Counted from the first letter of the stretch, positions 35,190 through 44,558 are shown. The stretch: DNA of 64,000 nucleotides from Arenimonas sp049195245 (GCF_049195245.1 NZ_JBMIRR010000026.1:62001-126000), one strand, 5' to 3'. Notes: a model not told the origin generated them from the sequence alone. Program-made: numbers and translations.

Positions 35190-36950
35190 TCATTCGTCGT
35201 CGTCGGCGCCGGCATCGTCGGTGCCGGCATACGTGGGCCGCGTCACCACCGGGGCCTCGCAGCCGGCCGGCACCGCCGCGGCGGGCACCAGCCACCAGCG
35301 GCGGCGGTTGGCGATACCGGCCAGTACGGCCTGGTCGCGGTCCACGCAGTCGGGCATGGCCAGCTCCAGCGACAGCACCCAGCGCTGCGCGGGCTGTTCG
35401 CGCTGCCAGTCGGCGGCGTCGTTCCACTGCTGGTACCAGGGCCGGCCCCACGAGGCCTGCTTGCCGAAGCCGAAGGTCTGCACCGGACGGCCGGCCACCA
35501 GCACCATCTGCTCGCGCCAGGCCACCAGGCCCAGTTCGGCCTGGGGTCCGATGCGCGCGGCGACGTCGGCCATCAGCTGCCGCGGCGAGCTGTGGCGATC
35601 CAGCACCGGGTAGGCCATGAAGCTGTAGGCCACCCACAGGCCGCCCAGCATCCAGGCCACGGCCAGCGGTGCGCGCGCGCGCCGGAACCAGGCCACGCAG
35701 GCCCAGGCCCAGGCGCCCACGACCACCAGCATCCACGCCAGGCGGGCCATCTCGCCCGCCGTGGCGCCGCGTTCCTGCATCAGCTTGCGTTCGAAGCCCG
35801 GATCGCCGAGCAGCACCGCCAGCCCGGCCACCAGCAGCAGCGAGCCCAGCGTCACCACGAAGGCCAGCGCCAGGCGCTGCGGCCCACGCCGGCGCAGCAG
35901 GCCCGCCATCAGCGGTGCCAGCGCCAGGCACACCATCGGCAGCGCCGGCATGATGTACACGTCGCGCTTGCCCGACGGGATCGAGAAGAACACGACGATC
36001 AACACGGTCCAGGCCAGCGGCAGCAGGTAGCGCGCGTCCTGGCGGCGAAGCCGGCGCCACCAGGCGGGCAATGCCCAGGGCAGCGCCAGCGCCGCCGGCA
36101 GCCACAGGGTCAGCATCACGCCCAGGTAGTACCACCACGGCTCGAAGTGGTCCCAGGAATCGGAGTACCGGTTCACCGTCTGGTGGAACAGGATCGTGCG
36201 CACGTAGTCGTGCAGCGCGGGATCACCGCGCGTGGCCACGGCCCACAGCATCGGCACCAGCCACACGCCCGTGGCCAGCACGAAGGCCGGCGGACCCAGC
36301 AGCCAGCCGCGCCAGCCGCCCAAGGCGATGCCGCGCCAGCGCAGGGCCGCCACGATCGCCGCGGGCAGCAGCATCAGCAGCGCCAGCGCACCCACGCCCT
36401 TGGTCACCGTGCCCAGGCCCGCGGCGAACCAGCCCAGGCACCACATGCGCCAGTCCGGCCCGCGCAGCAGGTGCCGGATCAGGCCGTAGTTGGCCAGCGT
36501 GATCAGGAACACCACCACCGGATCAATCTGCGCGCGCTTGGCCTGGAAGGTGAACTGCAGCGCGAACAGCAGCAGCCAGGCCGCGTACAGACCGACGCGG
36601 CGCGTCCACAGCCGGCGGCCCAGGTCGTACACCAGCGCCAGGCTGCCCAGGCTGGCCAGCAGCGAGGGCAGCAGGAAGCCCGTGCGCAGGCCGCCGGTGA
36701 GCTGGATGGCCATGGCCTGCAGCCACATGAAGACCGGCGGCTTGTCCGAATACAGTTCACCGCCGCGCTCGGGGAACAACCAGCGGCCGGTGTCCACCAT
36801 GTGCTGGGACAGCATCGCGAAACGCGGCTCGTCGGTGGGCCAGGGATCACGCAGGCCCAGGCCGCTGGCGATCACCACGAAGGCAACAAAAAAAAGCCAG
36901 GCCAGGTCGCGGGCCGCGCCGGGAGACTGCAGGTTGCGGAGACTGGGCAT
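35190..36950 (-). CDS. ArnT-like lipid-linked-sugar glycosyltransferase, copy 1
   Basis: A 586-residue polytopic membrane protein of the GT-C superfamily (GT39/GT83) that uses polyprenyl-phosphate sugars on the periplasmic side. The first loop has the ArnT-type acidic motif DPWPTDEPRFA (about 35-45). GGELYSDKPPVFMWLQA and AKRAQIDPVVVF are further family signatures. About eleven helices precede a C-terminal periplasmic domain with an acidic tail. No arn operon for aminoarabinose synthesis is nearby, so the sugar is unknown. The next gene upstream is a paralogue of the same family. Confidence 0.85.
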   Translation of the reverse strand: MPSLRNLQSPGAARDLAWLFFVAFVVIASGLGLRDPWPTDEPRFAMLSQHMVDTGRWLFPERGGELYSDKPPVFMWLQAMAIQLTGGLRTGFLLPSLLASLGSLALVYDLGRRLWTRRVGLYAAWLLLFALQFTFQAKRAQIDPVVVFLITLANYGLIRHLLRGPDWRMWCLGWFAAGLGTVTKGVGALALLMLLPAAIVAALRWRGIALGGWRGWLLGPPAFVLATGVWLVPMLWAVATRGDPALHDYVRTILFHQTVNRYSDSWDHFEPWWYYLGVMLTLWLPAALALPWALPAWWRRLRRQDARYLLPLAWTVLIVVFFSIPSGKRDVYIMPALPMVCLALAPLMAGLLRRRGPQRLALAFVVTLGSLLLVAGLAVLLGDPGFERKLMQERGATAGEMARLAWMLVVVGAWAWACVAWFRRARAPLAVAWMLGGLWVAYSFMAYPVLDRHSSPRQLMADVAARIGPQAELGLVAWREQMVLVAGRPVQTFGFGKQASWGRPWYQQWNDAADWQREQPAQRWVLSLELAMPDCVDRDQAVLAGIANRRRWWLVPAAAVPAGCEAPVVTRPTYAGTDDAGADDDE

Positions 36951-37035
36951 GGGCGCGCGGCGGACGGCGGGGGAGCCGCGATTATTCCGGCATCGGGCCC
37001 CAGCGCCAAGCGCGGCGGGCCGCGCTGCCCCGTGC

Positions 37036-38763
37036 TCAGGGCATGGGAAGCTTGCAGTCGCGCGCCGCGGCGGGCGTCACCAGCCACCACTGGCGGCGGT
37101 TGGCGGTGCCGATGCGGACCGCGTCGGGACCTTCCTGCAGCCGCAGGCAAGCCAGGGCCCGCATGTCCTGCACCAGCAGGCGTCGGCTCGCGTCTGCGCG
37201 CGCCCAGTCCAGCGCGCGCGCCAGCTGCTGCGCCGGTGGCACGCGGAATCCGAACTCGGTCACCGGGCCCACCGCCTGCAGCAGGTTCTGTTCTCGCCAT
37301 CCGACCAGGCCGATGCCGGTGTCCGGTCCGGCGACGGCGCGCGCACGCTGCATCACGCCCGCCGCGGAATTTTCGTCATCCAGCAGCGGGTGCACCACCA
37401 GGCCGTATCCAGACCACAGCAGCACCATCAGCAGCGCGCAGGCCTGCAGCGCGCCGCGGGTACGCCACCACAGCGCGCAGGCCAGGCCCAGGCCGCCGAC
37501 CGTGGCCAGCATCCCCCAGAGCCAGGCGGCCTCGCTGCCCAGGCCGCGCTCGTCCACCAGCCGAACTTCGAAACGCGGCGAGCCCCACAGCGCCCAGGCG
37601 CCCCCCACCAGCAGGATGCCCGCCAGCACCACCACGAAAGCCAGCAGCAGTCGCCGGAAGCCGGTGCGCTGCGTGATTGCGTCCAGATAGGGCGCGGCGG
37701 CCAGCGCCATCGCCGGCAGCGCCGGCAGGATGTACATGTCGCGCTTGCCGGCGCTGGCGCTGAAGAAGGCGATGACCATCAGCGCCCAGGCCAGCGGCAG
37801 CCAGGTGCGGGCATCGCGGGCGCGCCAGGCCTGTGCCCAGGGCTTGAGCAGCCAGGGCAAGGCCAGCGAGAACGGCAGCCAGTAAAGCGCGACGACTTCG
37901 AGGAAATACCAGGCCGGTTCGTAGTGGTGCCAGGGATCCACGTACCGTTGCGCGGTCTGCTTGAACAGGATGTTGTCCAGGTAGGCCGCGTGTTCGGGAT
38001 TGCCACTGCGCAGCGCCACCCACAGCAGCGGCCCGAGCCAGATCGAGATCGCGGCCAGGAACGCCACCGCGCCGCCCGTCCATCGCAGACGGTTGCCCGC
38101 GCCCAGCGGCGCCAGGCCATCCCAGCCGCGCCGCGCCATCAGCGCAAAGGGCAGCAGCGCCAGCAGCGGCAGGAAACCCACGCCCTTGCTGATCACGCCC
38201 AGGCCCGCGGAAAAACAGCCCAGCCAGAACCAGCGCCAGTGCGGCCCCAGCAACAGGTGCCGGCACAGCCCGTACAGCGCCAGCGTGGTGAACAGCACCA
38301 GGGTCGGATCGATCTGCGCGCGCTTGGCCTGGTAGACGAACTGGAAGCTGGCCAGCACCGCCACCGCCGCCCATAGGGCGGCGCGCGGTGTCCACAGCCG
38401 GCGCGCCAGGTCCCAGGTCAGCACCAGCGTGCCCATTGCCGACAGCAGCGAAGGCAGCAGGAAACTCCAGCGCCAGCTGCCTACCACGCCGTGCGCCATC
38501 GCCAGCAGCCAGAAATACAGCGGCGGCTTGTCGGGATACAGCTCGATGCCGCGGTGCGGGAACAGGAACTCGCCGCTGAGCAGCATCTGCCGGGCCACCA
38601 GCACGAAGCGCGGCTCGTCCGCGGGCCAGGGTTCGCGCAGGCCGAAGCCGACCGCGATCACGCCCAGCGCGACTGCGAAAAAAATCCAGGCCTGGCGTCG
38701 TTCGGGGGCCGTCATGGAAGCGCGGGCAGCGGCTGGGGCGTACGTCGACTCGATGGAAGGCAT
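37036..38763 (-). CDS. ArnT-like lipid-linked-sugar glycosyltransferase, copy 2
   Basis: A 575-residue paralogue of the protein encoded at 35190-36950, with the same landmarks: EPWPADEPRFV, GIELYPDKPPLYFWLLA and AKRAQIDPTLVLF. The same arrangement of about eleven helices and a C-terminal soluble domain suggests origin by tandem duplication. Divergence is large, so the two may use different acceptors or act in sequence on lipid A or another envelope glycan. There is an 85-base gap to copy 1. Confidence 0.85.
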   Translation of the reverse strand: MPSIESTYAPAAARASMTAPERRQAWIFFAVALGVIAVGFGLREPWPADEPRFVLVARQMLLSGEFLFPHRGIELYPDKPPLYFWLLAMAHGVVGSWRWSFLLPSLLSAMGTLVLTWDLARRLWTPRAALWAAVAVLASFQFVYQAKRAQIDPTLVLFTTLALYGLCRHLLLGPHWRWFWLGCFSAGLGVISKGVGFLPLLALLPFALMARRGWDGLAPLGAGNRLRWTGGAVAFLAAISIWLGPLLWVALRSGNPEHAAYLDNILFKQTAQRYVDPWHHYEPAWYFLEVVALYWLPFSLALPWLLKPWAQAWRARDARTWLPLAWALMVIAFFSASAGKRDMYILPALPAMALAAAPYLDAITQRTGFRRLLLAFVVVLAGILLVGGAWALWGSPRFEVRLVDERGLGSEAAWLWGMLATVGGLGLACALWWRTRGALQACALLMVLLWSGYGLVVHPLLDDENSAAGVMQRARAVAGPDTGIGLVGWREQNLLQAVGPVTEFGFRVPPAQQLARALDWARADASRRLLVQDMRALACLRLQEGPDAVRIGTANRRQWWLVTPAAARDCKLPMP

Positions 38764-38841
38764 CCTTGCGTCGGCGGGTGGTGGCCAGCCCGGATGCTGG
38801 CAGGCCCTATCTAATTTTTACATTAACGATCCGGCCCGGAT

Positions 38842-40155
38842 TCAGCCGGCCTTGCGAAGCAGGGCGTAGAAGAAGCCGTCCATGCCGTCTTCCCCGGGGA
38901 AGCGCTGGCGGCCCTCGCCGCTGCGGCGTCCGTAGCGGCCGTCCAGCGGGACGGCGGCGGCATCGGGCGTGCGGGCCAGGAAGGCCGCCACCTGCTGCTC
39001 GTTCTCTTCGCGAAGCACCGAACAGGTGGCATAGAGCAGGCGGCCGCCGGGCCTCAGCGTGGTCCACAGCGCATCCAGCAGCTTCGCCTGCAACGCGGCC
39101 AGCGGCGCGACGTCGGCTTCGCGGCGATGCCATTTGATGTCGGGCTGGCGCCGGATGATGCCCGTGGCCGAGCACGGCGCATCGAGCAGGATGGCGTCGA
39201 AGGCGCGGCCGTCCCACCAGGCGGCGGTGTCGGCGGCATCGGCGATGTGCGACTGGATGCGGTCGGAGGCCAGGCCCAGGCGCTCGAGCTGCTGGCCGAC
39301 CTGGGCCAGCCGGCGCGCTTCGATGTCGATGGCAACCAGTGAACCGGAGCCCAGACGTTCGGCAATCTGGGCGGTCTTGCCGCCCGGCGCGGCGCAGGCA
39401 TCGAGCACGTGCTCGCCATCGCGCGGATCCAGCGCTTCGATCGCCAGTTGCGCGGCGCCGTCCTGCACGCCCAGCTCGCCGCGCGACCAGCCCGGCAGGC
39501 GTTCGACCGGCACCGGGTCGTCAAGGCGGATCGCGCCTGGCGCGATCAGCGAAGGCTCCGCCGGCAGGCCCGCCTCGCGCAGCGCGGACAGCAGGTCTTC
39601 GGGCGTGGTGCGCATCGGGTTGGGTCGCAGCCAGAGCGGGGCCGAGACATTGTTGGCGGCCAGGATGGCGGGCACGTCGCCGGGCCAGTCGCGCCGCAGT
39701 CGCGCCAGCAGCCAGTCCGGGTGGCTGCTGGCCACGGCCGGATCGTCGCTGGTGGGCAGCGGTTCGCGGCTTGCGCGGCGCAGCAGGGCGTTCACCAGGC
39801 CCACCAGGGGCTCGCGGCCCAGGTCGCGGGTGGCCTCGGCGGTGGCGCCGACGGCGGCATGCACCGGCAGGCCCAGCGCATCGAGCTGCGCCAGGCCCAC
39901 AAGCAGCAGGCAATGCACCGGGTAGTCGCGCGCGGCCAGGGGCTTGGCCAGCCACTGCGACAGCGCGTACTCGTAGCGGCGGCGATGCCGCAGTGCGCCG
40001 AAGCAGATGGCCTCGAGCAGGGCGCGGTCGCGCGGATCCGGCAGCGCGGGCAGGGCCTGCCGCAGCATGGCCTTGAGCGACCGGCCCTCGCCCAGTACCG
40101 ACACCAGCACGCGCGCGGCGCGCGCCCGCAGCGCGGCGCCGGCGGGTGCGCTCAT
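38842..40155 (-). CDS. rsmB: 16S rRNA (cytosine-967-C5)-methyltransferase RsmB
   Basis: A 437-residue methyltransferase with an N-terminal NusB-like RNA-binding domain (about residues 1-135) and a SAM-dependent C-terminal domain starting near LDACAAPGGKTAQIAERLG (251-269). The two catalytic Cys are Cys328 in DAPCSATG and Cys378 in YATCSV, matching 325 and 375 in E. coli. Its start overlaps the stop of fmt by four bases. Confidence 0.96.
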   Translation of the reverse strand: MSAPAGAALRARAARVLVSVLGEGRSLKAMLRQALPALPDPRDRALLEAICFGALRHRRRYEYALSQWLAKPLAARDYPVHCLLLVGLAQLDALGLPVHAAVGATAEATRDLGREPLVGLVNALLRRASREPLPTSDDPAVASSHPDWLLARLRRDWPGDVPAILAANNVSAPLWLRPNPMRTTPEDLLSALREAGLPAEPSLIAPGAIRLDDPVPVERLPGWSRGELGVQDGAAQLAIEALDPRDGEHVLDACAAPGGKTAQIAERLGSGSLVAIDIEARRLAQVGQQLERLGLASDRIQSHIADAADTAAWWDGRAFDAILLDAPCSATGIIRRQPDIKWHRREADVAPLAALQAKLLDALWTTLRPGGRLLYATCSVLREENEQQVAAFLARTPDAAAVPLDGRYGRRSGEGRQRFPGEDGMDGFFYALLRKAG

Positions 40156-41078
40156 GCGCCGCGCCGCGCCGGCCGGGCGTTGAGGTAATCGGCGATGGCG
40201 ACCGGACGGCCGCCTTCGCGCTGAACCTGCAGCAGGCGCAGAACGCCTTCGCCGCAGGCCACGTCCAAGCCTTCGCGCGTGGCGGACAGCACCGTGCCCG
40301 GCGCGGCATCGGTCCCCTGCGGCAGCGCCACGGCGGCATGCACGCGCAGGCGCTCGCCGTCGATGGTGGCCTCGGCCACGGGCCAGGGATTGAAAGCGCG
40401 GACACGGCGCGCCAGGGCAGTGGCCGACAGCCCCCAGTCCAGCCGGGCTTCGGCCTTGTCCAGCTTGTGCGCGTAGGTCACGCCGGCCTCGGGCTGGAGT
40501 TGCGCCATCGGCCGCATGCCGGCGCGCAGCAGCTTCAGGCCGTCTTCCAGCACCTCGGCCCCCAGCGTGGACAGGCGGTCATGCAGGCTGCCGCCGGTGT
40601 CCTCATCGGTGACCGGCGTTTCCAGCGACAGCAGCACGGGGCCGGTGTCGAGGCCTTTTTCCATCTGCATCAGGCAGACGCCGCTGCGGGTGTCGCCGGC
40701 CTCGATGGCGCGCTGGATCGGCGCGGCGCCGCGCCAGCGCGGCAGCAGGGAGGCGTGCACGTTCCAGCAGCCCATGCGCGGGATGTCGAGCACCGACTGC
40801 GGCAGGATCAGGCCGTAAGCCACCACGATCATCAGGTCGGGCTGCAGCGCACGCAGTGCGTCGCGTGCCTGCGCCGACTTGAAGTTCAGCGGCTGCTGCA
40901 CCGGCAGGCCGCGCGCCAGCGCTTCCACCTTCACCGGCGACGGCGCCAGCTGGCGTCCGCGGCCGGCGGGCCGGTCGGGCTGGGTGTAGACGGCAACCAC
41001 TTCGCCGCGGGCGGCGGCGACGCGCAGGCAGGGCACCGCGAAGGCAGGCGTGCCCGCGAAGACGATGCGCAGGGCCAC
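40152..41078 (-). CDS. fmt: Methionyl-tRNA formyltransferase
   Basis: A 308-residue enzyme that formylates initiator Met-tRNA from 10-formyl-tetrahydrofolate. The catalytic residues Asn106, His108 (WNVHASLLPRWRGAAPIQ) and Asp144 (GLDTGP) are at the same numbers as in E. coli. It starts with GTG at 41078, one base after the def stop, and its end overlaps rsmB. The order def-fmt-rsmB is conserved in many proteobacteria. Confidence 0.97.
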   Translation of the reverse strand: MALRIVFAGTPAFAVPCLRVAAARGEVVAVYTQPDRPAGRGRQLAPSPVKVEALARGLPVQQPLNFKSAQARDALRALQPDLMIVVAYGLILPQSVLDIPRMGCWNVHASLLPRWRGAAPIQRAIEAGDTRSGVCLMQMEKGLDTGPVLLSLETPVTDEDTGGSLHDRLSTLGAEVLEDGLKLLRAGMRPMAQLQPEAGVTYAHKLDKAEARLDWGLSATALARRVRAFNPWPVAEATIDGERLRVHAAVALPQGTDAAPGTVLSATREGLDVACGEGVLRLLQVQREGGRPVAIADYLNARPARRGA

Positions 41079-41079
41079 G

Positions 41080-41592
41080 TCAGGCGGCCGCGTCGGAATC
41101 GCGCTGCTGCTTGGCGAGTTTCTTGCGGACCTGCTCGCGCTTGAGCGGCGAGAGGTAGTCGACGAAGACCTTGCCGGCCAGGTGGTCCATCTCGTGCTGG
41201 ATGCAGACCGCCAGCAGGCCGTCGGCGTCGACCTCGAAGGCCTTGCCGTCGCGGTCCAGCGCGCGCACCAGCACGCGGTCGGCGCGCTTCACGTCGGCGT
41301 AGATGCCGGGCACGGACAGGCAGCCTTCCTGGTAGACCTGGCTGCCTTCGGACTCCAGCACTTCCGGGTTGATGAACACCAGTGGCCGGCTCTTGTCCTC
41401 GCTTACGTCCAATACCAGCAGGCGCAGGTGCACGTCGACCTGGGTCGCGGCCAGTCCGATGCCGGGGGCGTCGTACATGGTCTCGAACATGTCGTCGATC
41501 AGGCGGCGCAGGGCGTCGTCCACCTGCTCGACCGGTTTGGCGACGGTCCGCAGGCGCGGATCGGGGAATTCCAGGATGGGGAGCTTGGCCAT
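41080..41592 (-). CDS. def: Peptide deformylase
   Basis: A 170-residue metalloenzyme that removes the formyl group from nascent proteins. All three motifs are present: GIGLAATQV (44-52), EGCLSVP with metal ligand Cys91, and QHEMDHLAG with His133, His137 and catalytic Glu134. ATG 41592 is preferred over an in-frame codon 12 residues earlier because MAKLPILEFPD is the usual N-terminus. It is the first gene of the leftward def-fmt-rsmB unit and is divergent from lysM. Confidence 0.97.
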   Translation of the reverse strand: MAKLPILEFPDPRLRTVAKPVEQVDDALRRLIDDMFETMYDAPGIGLAATQVDVHLRLLVLDVSEDKSRPLVFINPEVLESEGSQVYQEGCLSVPGIYADVKRADRVLVRALDRDGKAFEVDADGLLAVCIQHEMDHLAGKVFVDYLSPLKREQVRKKLAKQQRDSDAAA

Positions 41593-41642
41593 GGACGGAG
41601 ATTTGGGGAAGTCGGGACCGGACCTCAAGGGGCCGGCACATC

Positions 41643-41648
41643 ATTATA
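41643..41648 (-). promoter_or_regulatory. -10 box candidate for def-fmt-rsmB
   Basis: A perfect TATAAT on the minus strand lies 51 bases before the def start. No clear -35 hexamer is found at the usual spacing, so only the -10 is called. Confidence 0.5.
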
Positions 41649-41660
41649 CCCCCGGCGGGC

Positions 41661-41691
41661 TTGCATTCCGGGTCGGGATTTGGGCTATAGT
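41661..41691 (+). promoter_or_regulatory. Promoter candidate for lysM
   Basis: TTGCAT (41661-41666) and TATAGT (41686-41691) are 19 bases apart, 39 bases before the lysM start. It is back to back with the def promoter candidate in a 138-base divergent gap. Confidence 0.5.
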
Positions 41692-41730
41692 CGCCCAACC
41701 TGTCCGGGGAAAATCAGGTGGATAGCCGCC

Positions 41731-42837
41731 ATGCTTAAACGGCTTCTTGCAGTTAGTGCTGCCATGTTGCTCACCGTCGCCACTGCCGCCGTCGCGGCGG
41801 AGCTTGCTGGCGATCATCCGACTACCTACACGGTCAAAAAGGGCGACACCCTTTGGGACATTGCCGGCCGCTTCCTCAAGAAGCCCTGGCTGTGGCCCGA
41901 GATCTGGCAGGCCAATCCGCAGGTCAAGAATCCGCACCTCATCTATCCGGGTGACGTGCTGAGCCTGGTCTACATCGACGGCCAGCCGCGGGTCACGTCC
42001 GCCGGCCCGCAGGTGGGCGAAGCGGTCAACACGATCCCGCTGGCCGATATCGAGCCCTTCCTGAAGCACTTCACCGTGGTCGAGGACGTCAAGTCCCTGC
42101 CCTACGTGGTGGGCCTGGAAGAGGATCGCCTGCTCAGCACCGCCGGTCAGTCCGTGTTCGTGCGCGGCCTCGACGGCGCCCAGCCCGGCATGGTGGTCGA
42201 CATCGCCCGTCCGGTCTACGTGTTCGGCGGCGGCAAGGGCAAGGAAAAGCCCGGCCGTTCCGACCTCGACTTCCGCGGCAATCGCGACCACAGCCACTGG
42301 GGCAACCCGCCGGGCTTCGGCGAAGCCTCGGGCGAGTTCCTGGGCCACGAGCTGCAGATCCATGCCACCGGCGAAGTGACGCAGGTGCAGGGCGAGGTGG
42401 CCACGGTGGTGCTGCGCGAGGAAGGCCGCGAGATCCGTCTCGGCGACCGCGTGCTGCCGGCCGAGGCCCAGCCCTACGACCTGCAGTTCCTGCCGCGTGC
42501 GGCCGACAGCATCCCCGACAACGCCAAGGTCCTGGCGGTTGCCGATGGACTGCAGGCCGGCCCGCGCATCGTCGTGGCGCTCTCGGTGGGTGCCCGCGAT
42601 GGCATCCGCAACGGTCATGTCTTCTCGATCTGGCATGACGGCGCGCGTCGTCCGGACATCGTCGGACATCGCAACAAGACGTCGGCCAACGGCGACAAGC
42701 TCGACATGCCCGATTCGTTCCTGGGCCACCTGATGGTGTTCCGCACCTTCGACAAGGTGAGCTACGCGCTGGTGATGGATGGCATCCGGCCGGTGCGGCA
42801 GGGTGACCTGCTGAAACATCCCGACGCCACCGAGTGA
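41731..42837 (+). CDS. Exported LysM-domain protein
   Basis: A 368-residue exported protein with a signal peptide (MLKRLLAVSAAMLLTVATAAVAA) and one LysM domain (about residues 32-80, YTVKKGDTLWDIAGRFL through YPGDVLSL) that binds peptidoglycan. The remaining 280 residues are conserved in the family but have no named enzymatic domain; a His-rich patch (NRDHSHWGNPPGFG) lies near 188-202. The same gene occupies the def-dprA interval in many gammaproteobacteria, so a link to wall or competence functions is often assumed but unproven. Confidence 0.9.
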   Translation: MLKRLLAVSAAMLLTVATAAVAAELAGDHPTTYTVKKGDTLWDIAGRFLKKPWLWPEIWQANPQVKNPHLIYPGDVLSLVYIDGQPRVTSAGPQVGEAVNTIPLADIEPFLKHFTVVEDVKSLPYVVGLEEDRLLSTAGQSVFVRGLDGAQPGMVVDIARPVYVFGGGKGKEKPGRSDLDFRGNRDHSHWGNPPGFGEASGEFLGHELQIHATGEVTQVQGEVATVVLREEGREIRLGDRVLPAEAQPYDLQFLPRAADSIPDNAKVLAVADGLQAGPRIVVALSVGARDGIRNGHVFSIWHDGARRPDIVGHRNKTSANGDKLDMPDSFLGHLMVFRTFDKVSYALVMDGIRPVRQGDLLKHPDATE

Positions 42838-42847
42838 CTTTCTCCTA

Positions 42848-42875
42848 CATCACGGCGCCCTCGGGCGCCGTGATG
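42848..42875. repeat. 13-bp perfect palindrome between lysM and dprA
   Basis: The arms 42848-42860 and 42863-42875 are exactly complementary, with only two bases between. The structure lies ten bases after the lysM stop and ends two bases before the dprA ATG. No T-run follows, so it could act as a terminator-like pause, or fold the mRNA over the dprA ribosome site. Either role is inference. Confidence 0.75.
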
Positions 42876-42877
42876 CT

Positions 42878-44002
42878 ATGGGGGCCGTGAATTCCGACCG
42901 CGCCCTCCTGATCCTCGCCCGAGCCCGCACTCCCGATGCCCTGCTGCGGGTGCTGCTGGCCGCCCATCCCGACCCCTGCGTGGCCCTGGACGTGGCGCGC
43001 GGAGGCGCCGGCCTGCCGCTGACGCCTGGCACGCGCGAGGCCCTGCGCCGACCCGATGCGGCGCGCATCGATGCCGACCTGGCCTGGCTGCAGCAGCCCG
43101 GTCACGCCCTGCTGGGCTGGCGCGACCCGGACTATCCCGCCCTGCTCCGTCAATGCCCCTCGCCGCCGCCGCTGCTGTTCCTGGCCGGCGACGCCAGCCT
43201 GCTGTGGCATCCGCAGGTGGCCATCGTTGGCAGCCGCAAGCCCAGTGCCGGCGGCCGCGACCGCGCGCGGCAGTTCGCGCGGGCGCTGGCGGCCCGCGGC
43301 TGGGTGATCACCAGCGGCATGGCCGAAGGCATCGATACCTCCGCGCACGAGGGGGCGCTGGCCACCGGGCGCACCATCGCCGTGGTGGGTACCGGGCCCG
43401 ACATTGCCTACCCGTCGACCAACGCCGCCCTGCGCGACCGGATCGTCGGCGAGGGACTGCTGGTCAGCGAGCACCCGCCCGGGACCGAGCCGCTGCCCAG
43501 CCACTTTCCAAGCCGCAACCGCATCCTGGTGGGCCTGGCCCTGGGCACCGTGGTGGTCGAGGCGGCCTTGCGCTCGGGCGCCCTGGTCAGCGCCCGGCTG
43601 GCGGCCGAAGCCGGGCGCGAGGTCTTCGCCCTGCCCGGCTCGGTCGACAATCCCACCTCGCGCGGCTGCCATGCCCTCATCCGACAGGGCGCCGCCCTCG
43701 TCGAAGCCCCTGACGAGGTCCTGGCGACCCTGGGTCCGGTCGCGGACAGTCTGGCCACGGCCGTTCGCAACCGGCTCGAAATCCCGTCGACCGAGTCGCC
43801 AGTGCACTCAGCCGGCGGACAGCCGGAACCGGACACCGACCACAACCGGCTGTGGTCGGCCCTGGGCCACGACCCTACCGGCATGGATGCGCTGGCCGAG
43901 CGCACAGGATTGACGGTGGCCGCCCTGTCCTCCATGCTGCTGATCATGGAGCTGGAAGGGCGCGTGATAGCCGACCACGGTCGCTACGCCCGCCGGTCCT
44001 GA
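42878..44002 (+). CDS. dprA: DNA-processing protein DprA (Smf)
   Basis: A 374-residue protein that binds incoming single-stranded DNA and loads RecA during transformation. An N-terminal helical domain is followed by the Rossmann-like core with GSRKPS (118-123), SGMAEGIDTSAH, VGTGPDIAYPSTN and FPSRNRILVGL. The tail (about 315-372) is a DML1-like winged helix. A GTG three codons downstream (42887) is an alternative start. The palindrome immediately upstream leaves no ordinary ribosome site. It lies in the usual lysM-dprA-smg-topA order. Confidence 0.94.
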   Translation: MGAVNSDRALLILARARTPDALLRVLLAAHPDPCVALDVARGGAGLPLTPGTREALRRPDAARIDADLAWLQQPGHALLGWRDPDYPALLRQCPSPPPLLFLAGDASLLWHPQVAIVGSRKPSAGGRDRARQFARALAARGWVITSGMAEGIDTSAHEGALATGRTIAVVGTGPDIAYPSTNAALRDRIVGEGLLVSEHPPGTEPLPSHFPSRNRILVGLALGTVVVEAALRSGALVSARLAAEAGREVFALPGSVDNPTSRGCHALIRQGAALVEAPDEVLATLGPVADSLATAVRNRLEIPSTESPVHSAGGQPEPDTDHNRLWSALGHDPTGMDALAERTGLTVAALSSMLLIMELEGRVIADHGRYARRS

Positions 44003-44037
44003 CCTTCCCATCGCGCCCAGGGCGCAGGCTGAGGGTA

Positions 44038-44511
44038 ATGAAAGAGACCATACTGGACGTACTGCTTTACCTGTTTGAACACTACTTCTACGACGACCCC
44101 GACGCCGTCCGGGACCGTGATTCGCTCCAGAACGGCCTGATCCAGGCCGGCTTCAGCCCCGCGGAAATCAACAAGGCCTTCGACTGGCTCGACGAACTCG
44201 CGCGCCAGCGCCCGCTGTCGTCCGCGCCCCGGCTCGACACCCCGGTGCGGGTCTACGCGGAGCCCGAGCTGGACCGCCTGGACCTGGAGTGCCGCGGCTT
44301 TCTGATGTTCCTGGAGCACAGCGGCGTGATCGACGCCGACCAGCGCGAGCTGGTGCTCGACCGCGTCATGGCGCTGGACCAGGACGAAGTGGACGTGGAT
44401 GACCTCAAGTGGGTGGTGCTGATGGTGCTGTTCAACCAGCCGGGCTCGGAAGCGGCCTATGCCTGGATGGAAAGCCAGATGTTCGAGGACGAGCCCGAGC
44501 CGGTGCACTGA
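44038..44511 (+). CDS. smg: Smg family protein (DUF494)
   Basis: A 157-residue acidic cytosolic protein of the Smg family. MKETILDVLLYLFEHY and the final WVVLMVLFNQPGSEAAYAWME are the family ends. GAGG precedes the ATG. Its molecular role is unknown. It is almost always found between dprA and topA, as here, and a strong terminator follows. Confidence 0.93.
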   Translation: MKETILDVLLYLFEHYFYDDPDAVRDRDSLQNGLIQAGFSPAEINKAFDWLDELARQRPLSSAPRLDTPVRVYAEPELDRLDLECRGFLMFLEHSGVIDADQRELVLDRVMALDQDEVDVDDLKWVVLMVLFNQPGSEAAYAWMESQMFEDEPEPVH

Positions 44512-44529
44512 CCCGGCGCGGATGACCTG

Positions 44530-44558
44530 GCGCCCGGCTCCGGCCGGGCGCTGTTTTT
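44530..44558 (+). terminator. Intrinsic terminator after smg
   Basis: A 9-bp G-C stem (44530-44538 with 44543-44551) with loop TCCG is followed by TGTTTTT. It should end the lysM/dprA-smg transcript. Confidence 0.85.

Noticed and set aside
35190..38763. True ArnT conferring aminoarabinose modification of lipid A
   Set aside because: The family resemblance is general to GT39/GT83, and no arn synthesis genes are in the window, so the sugar cannot be named.
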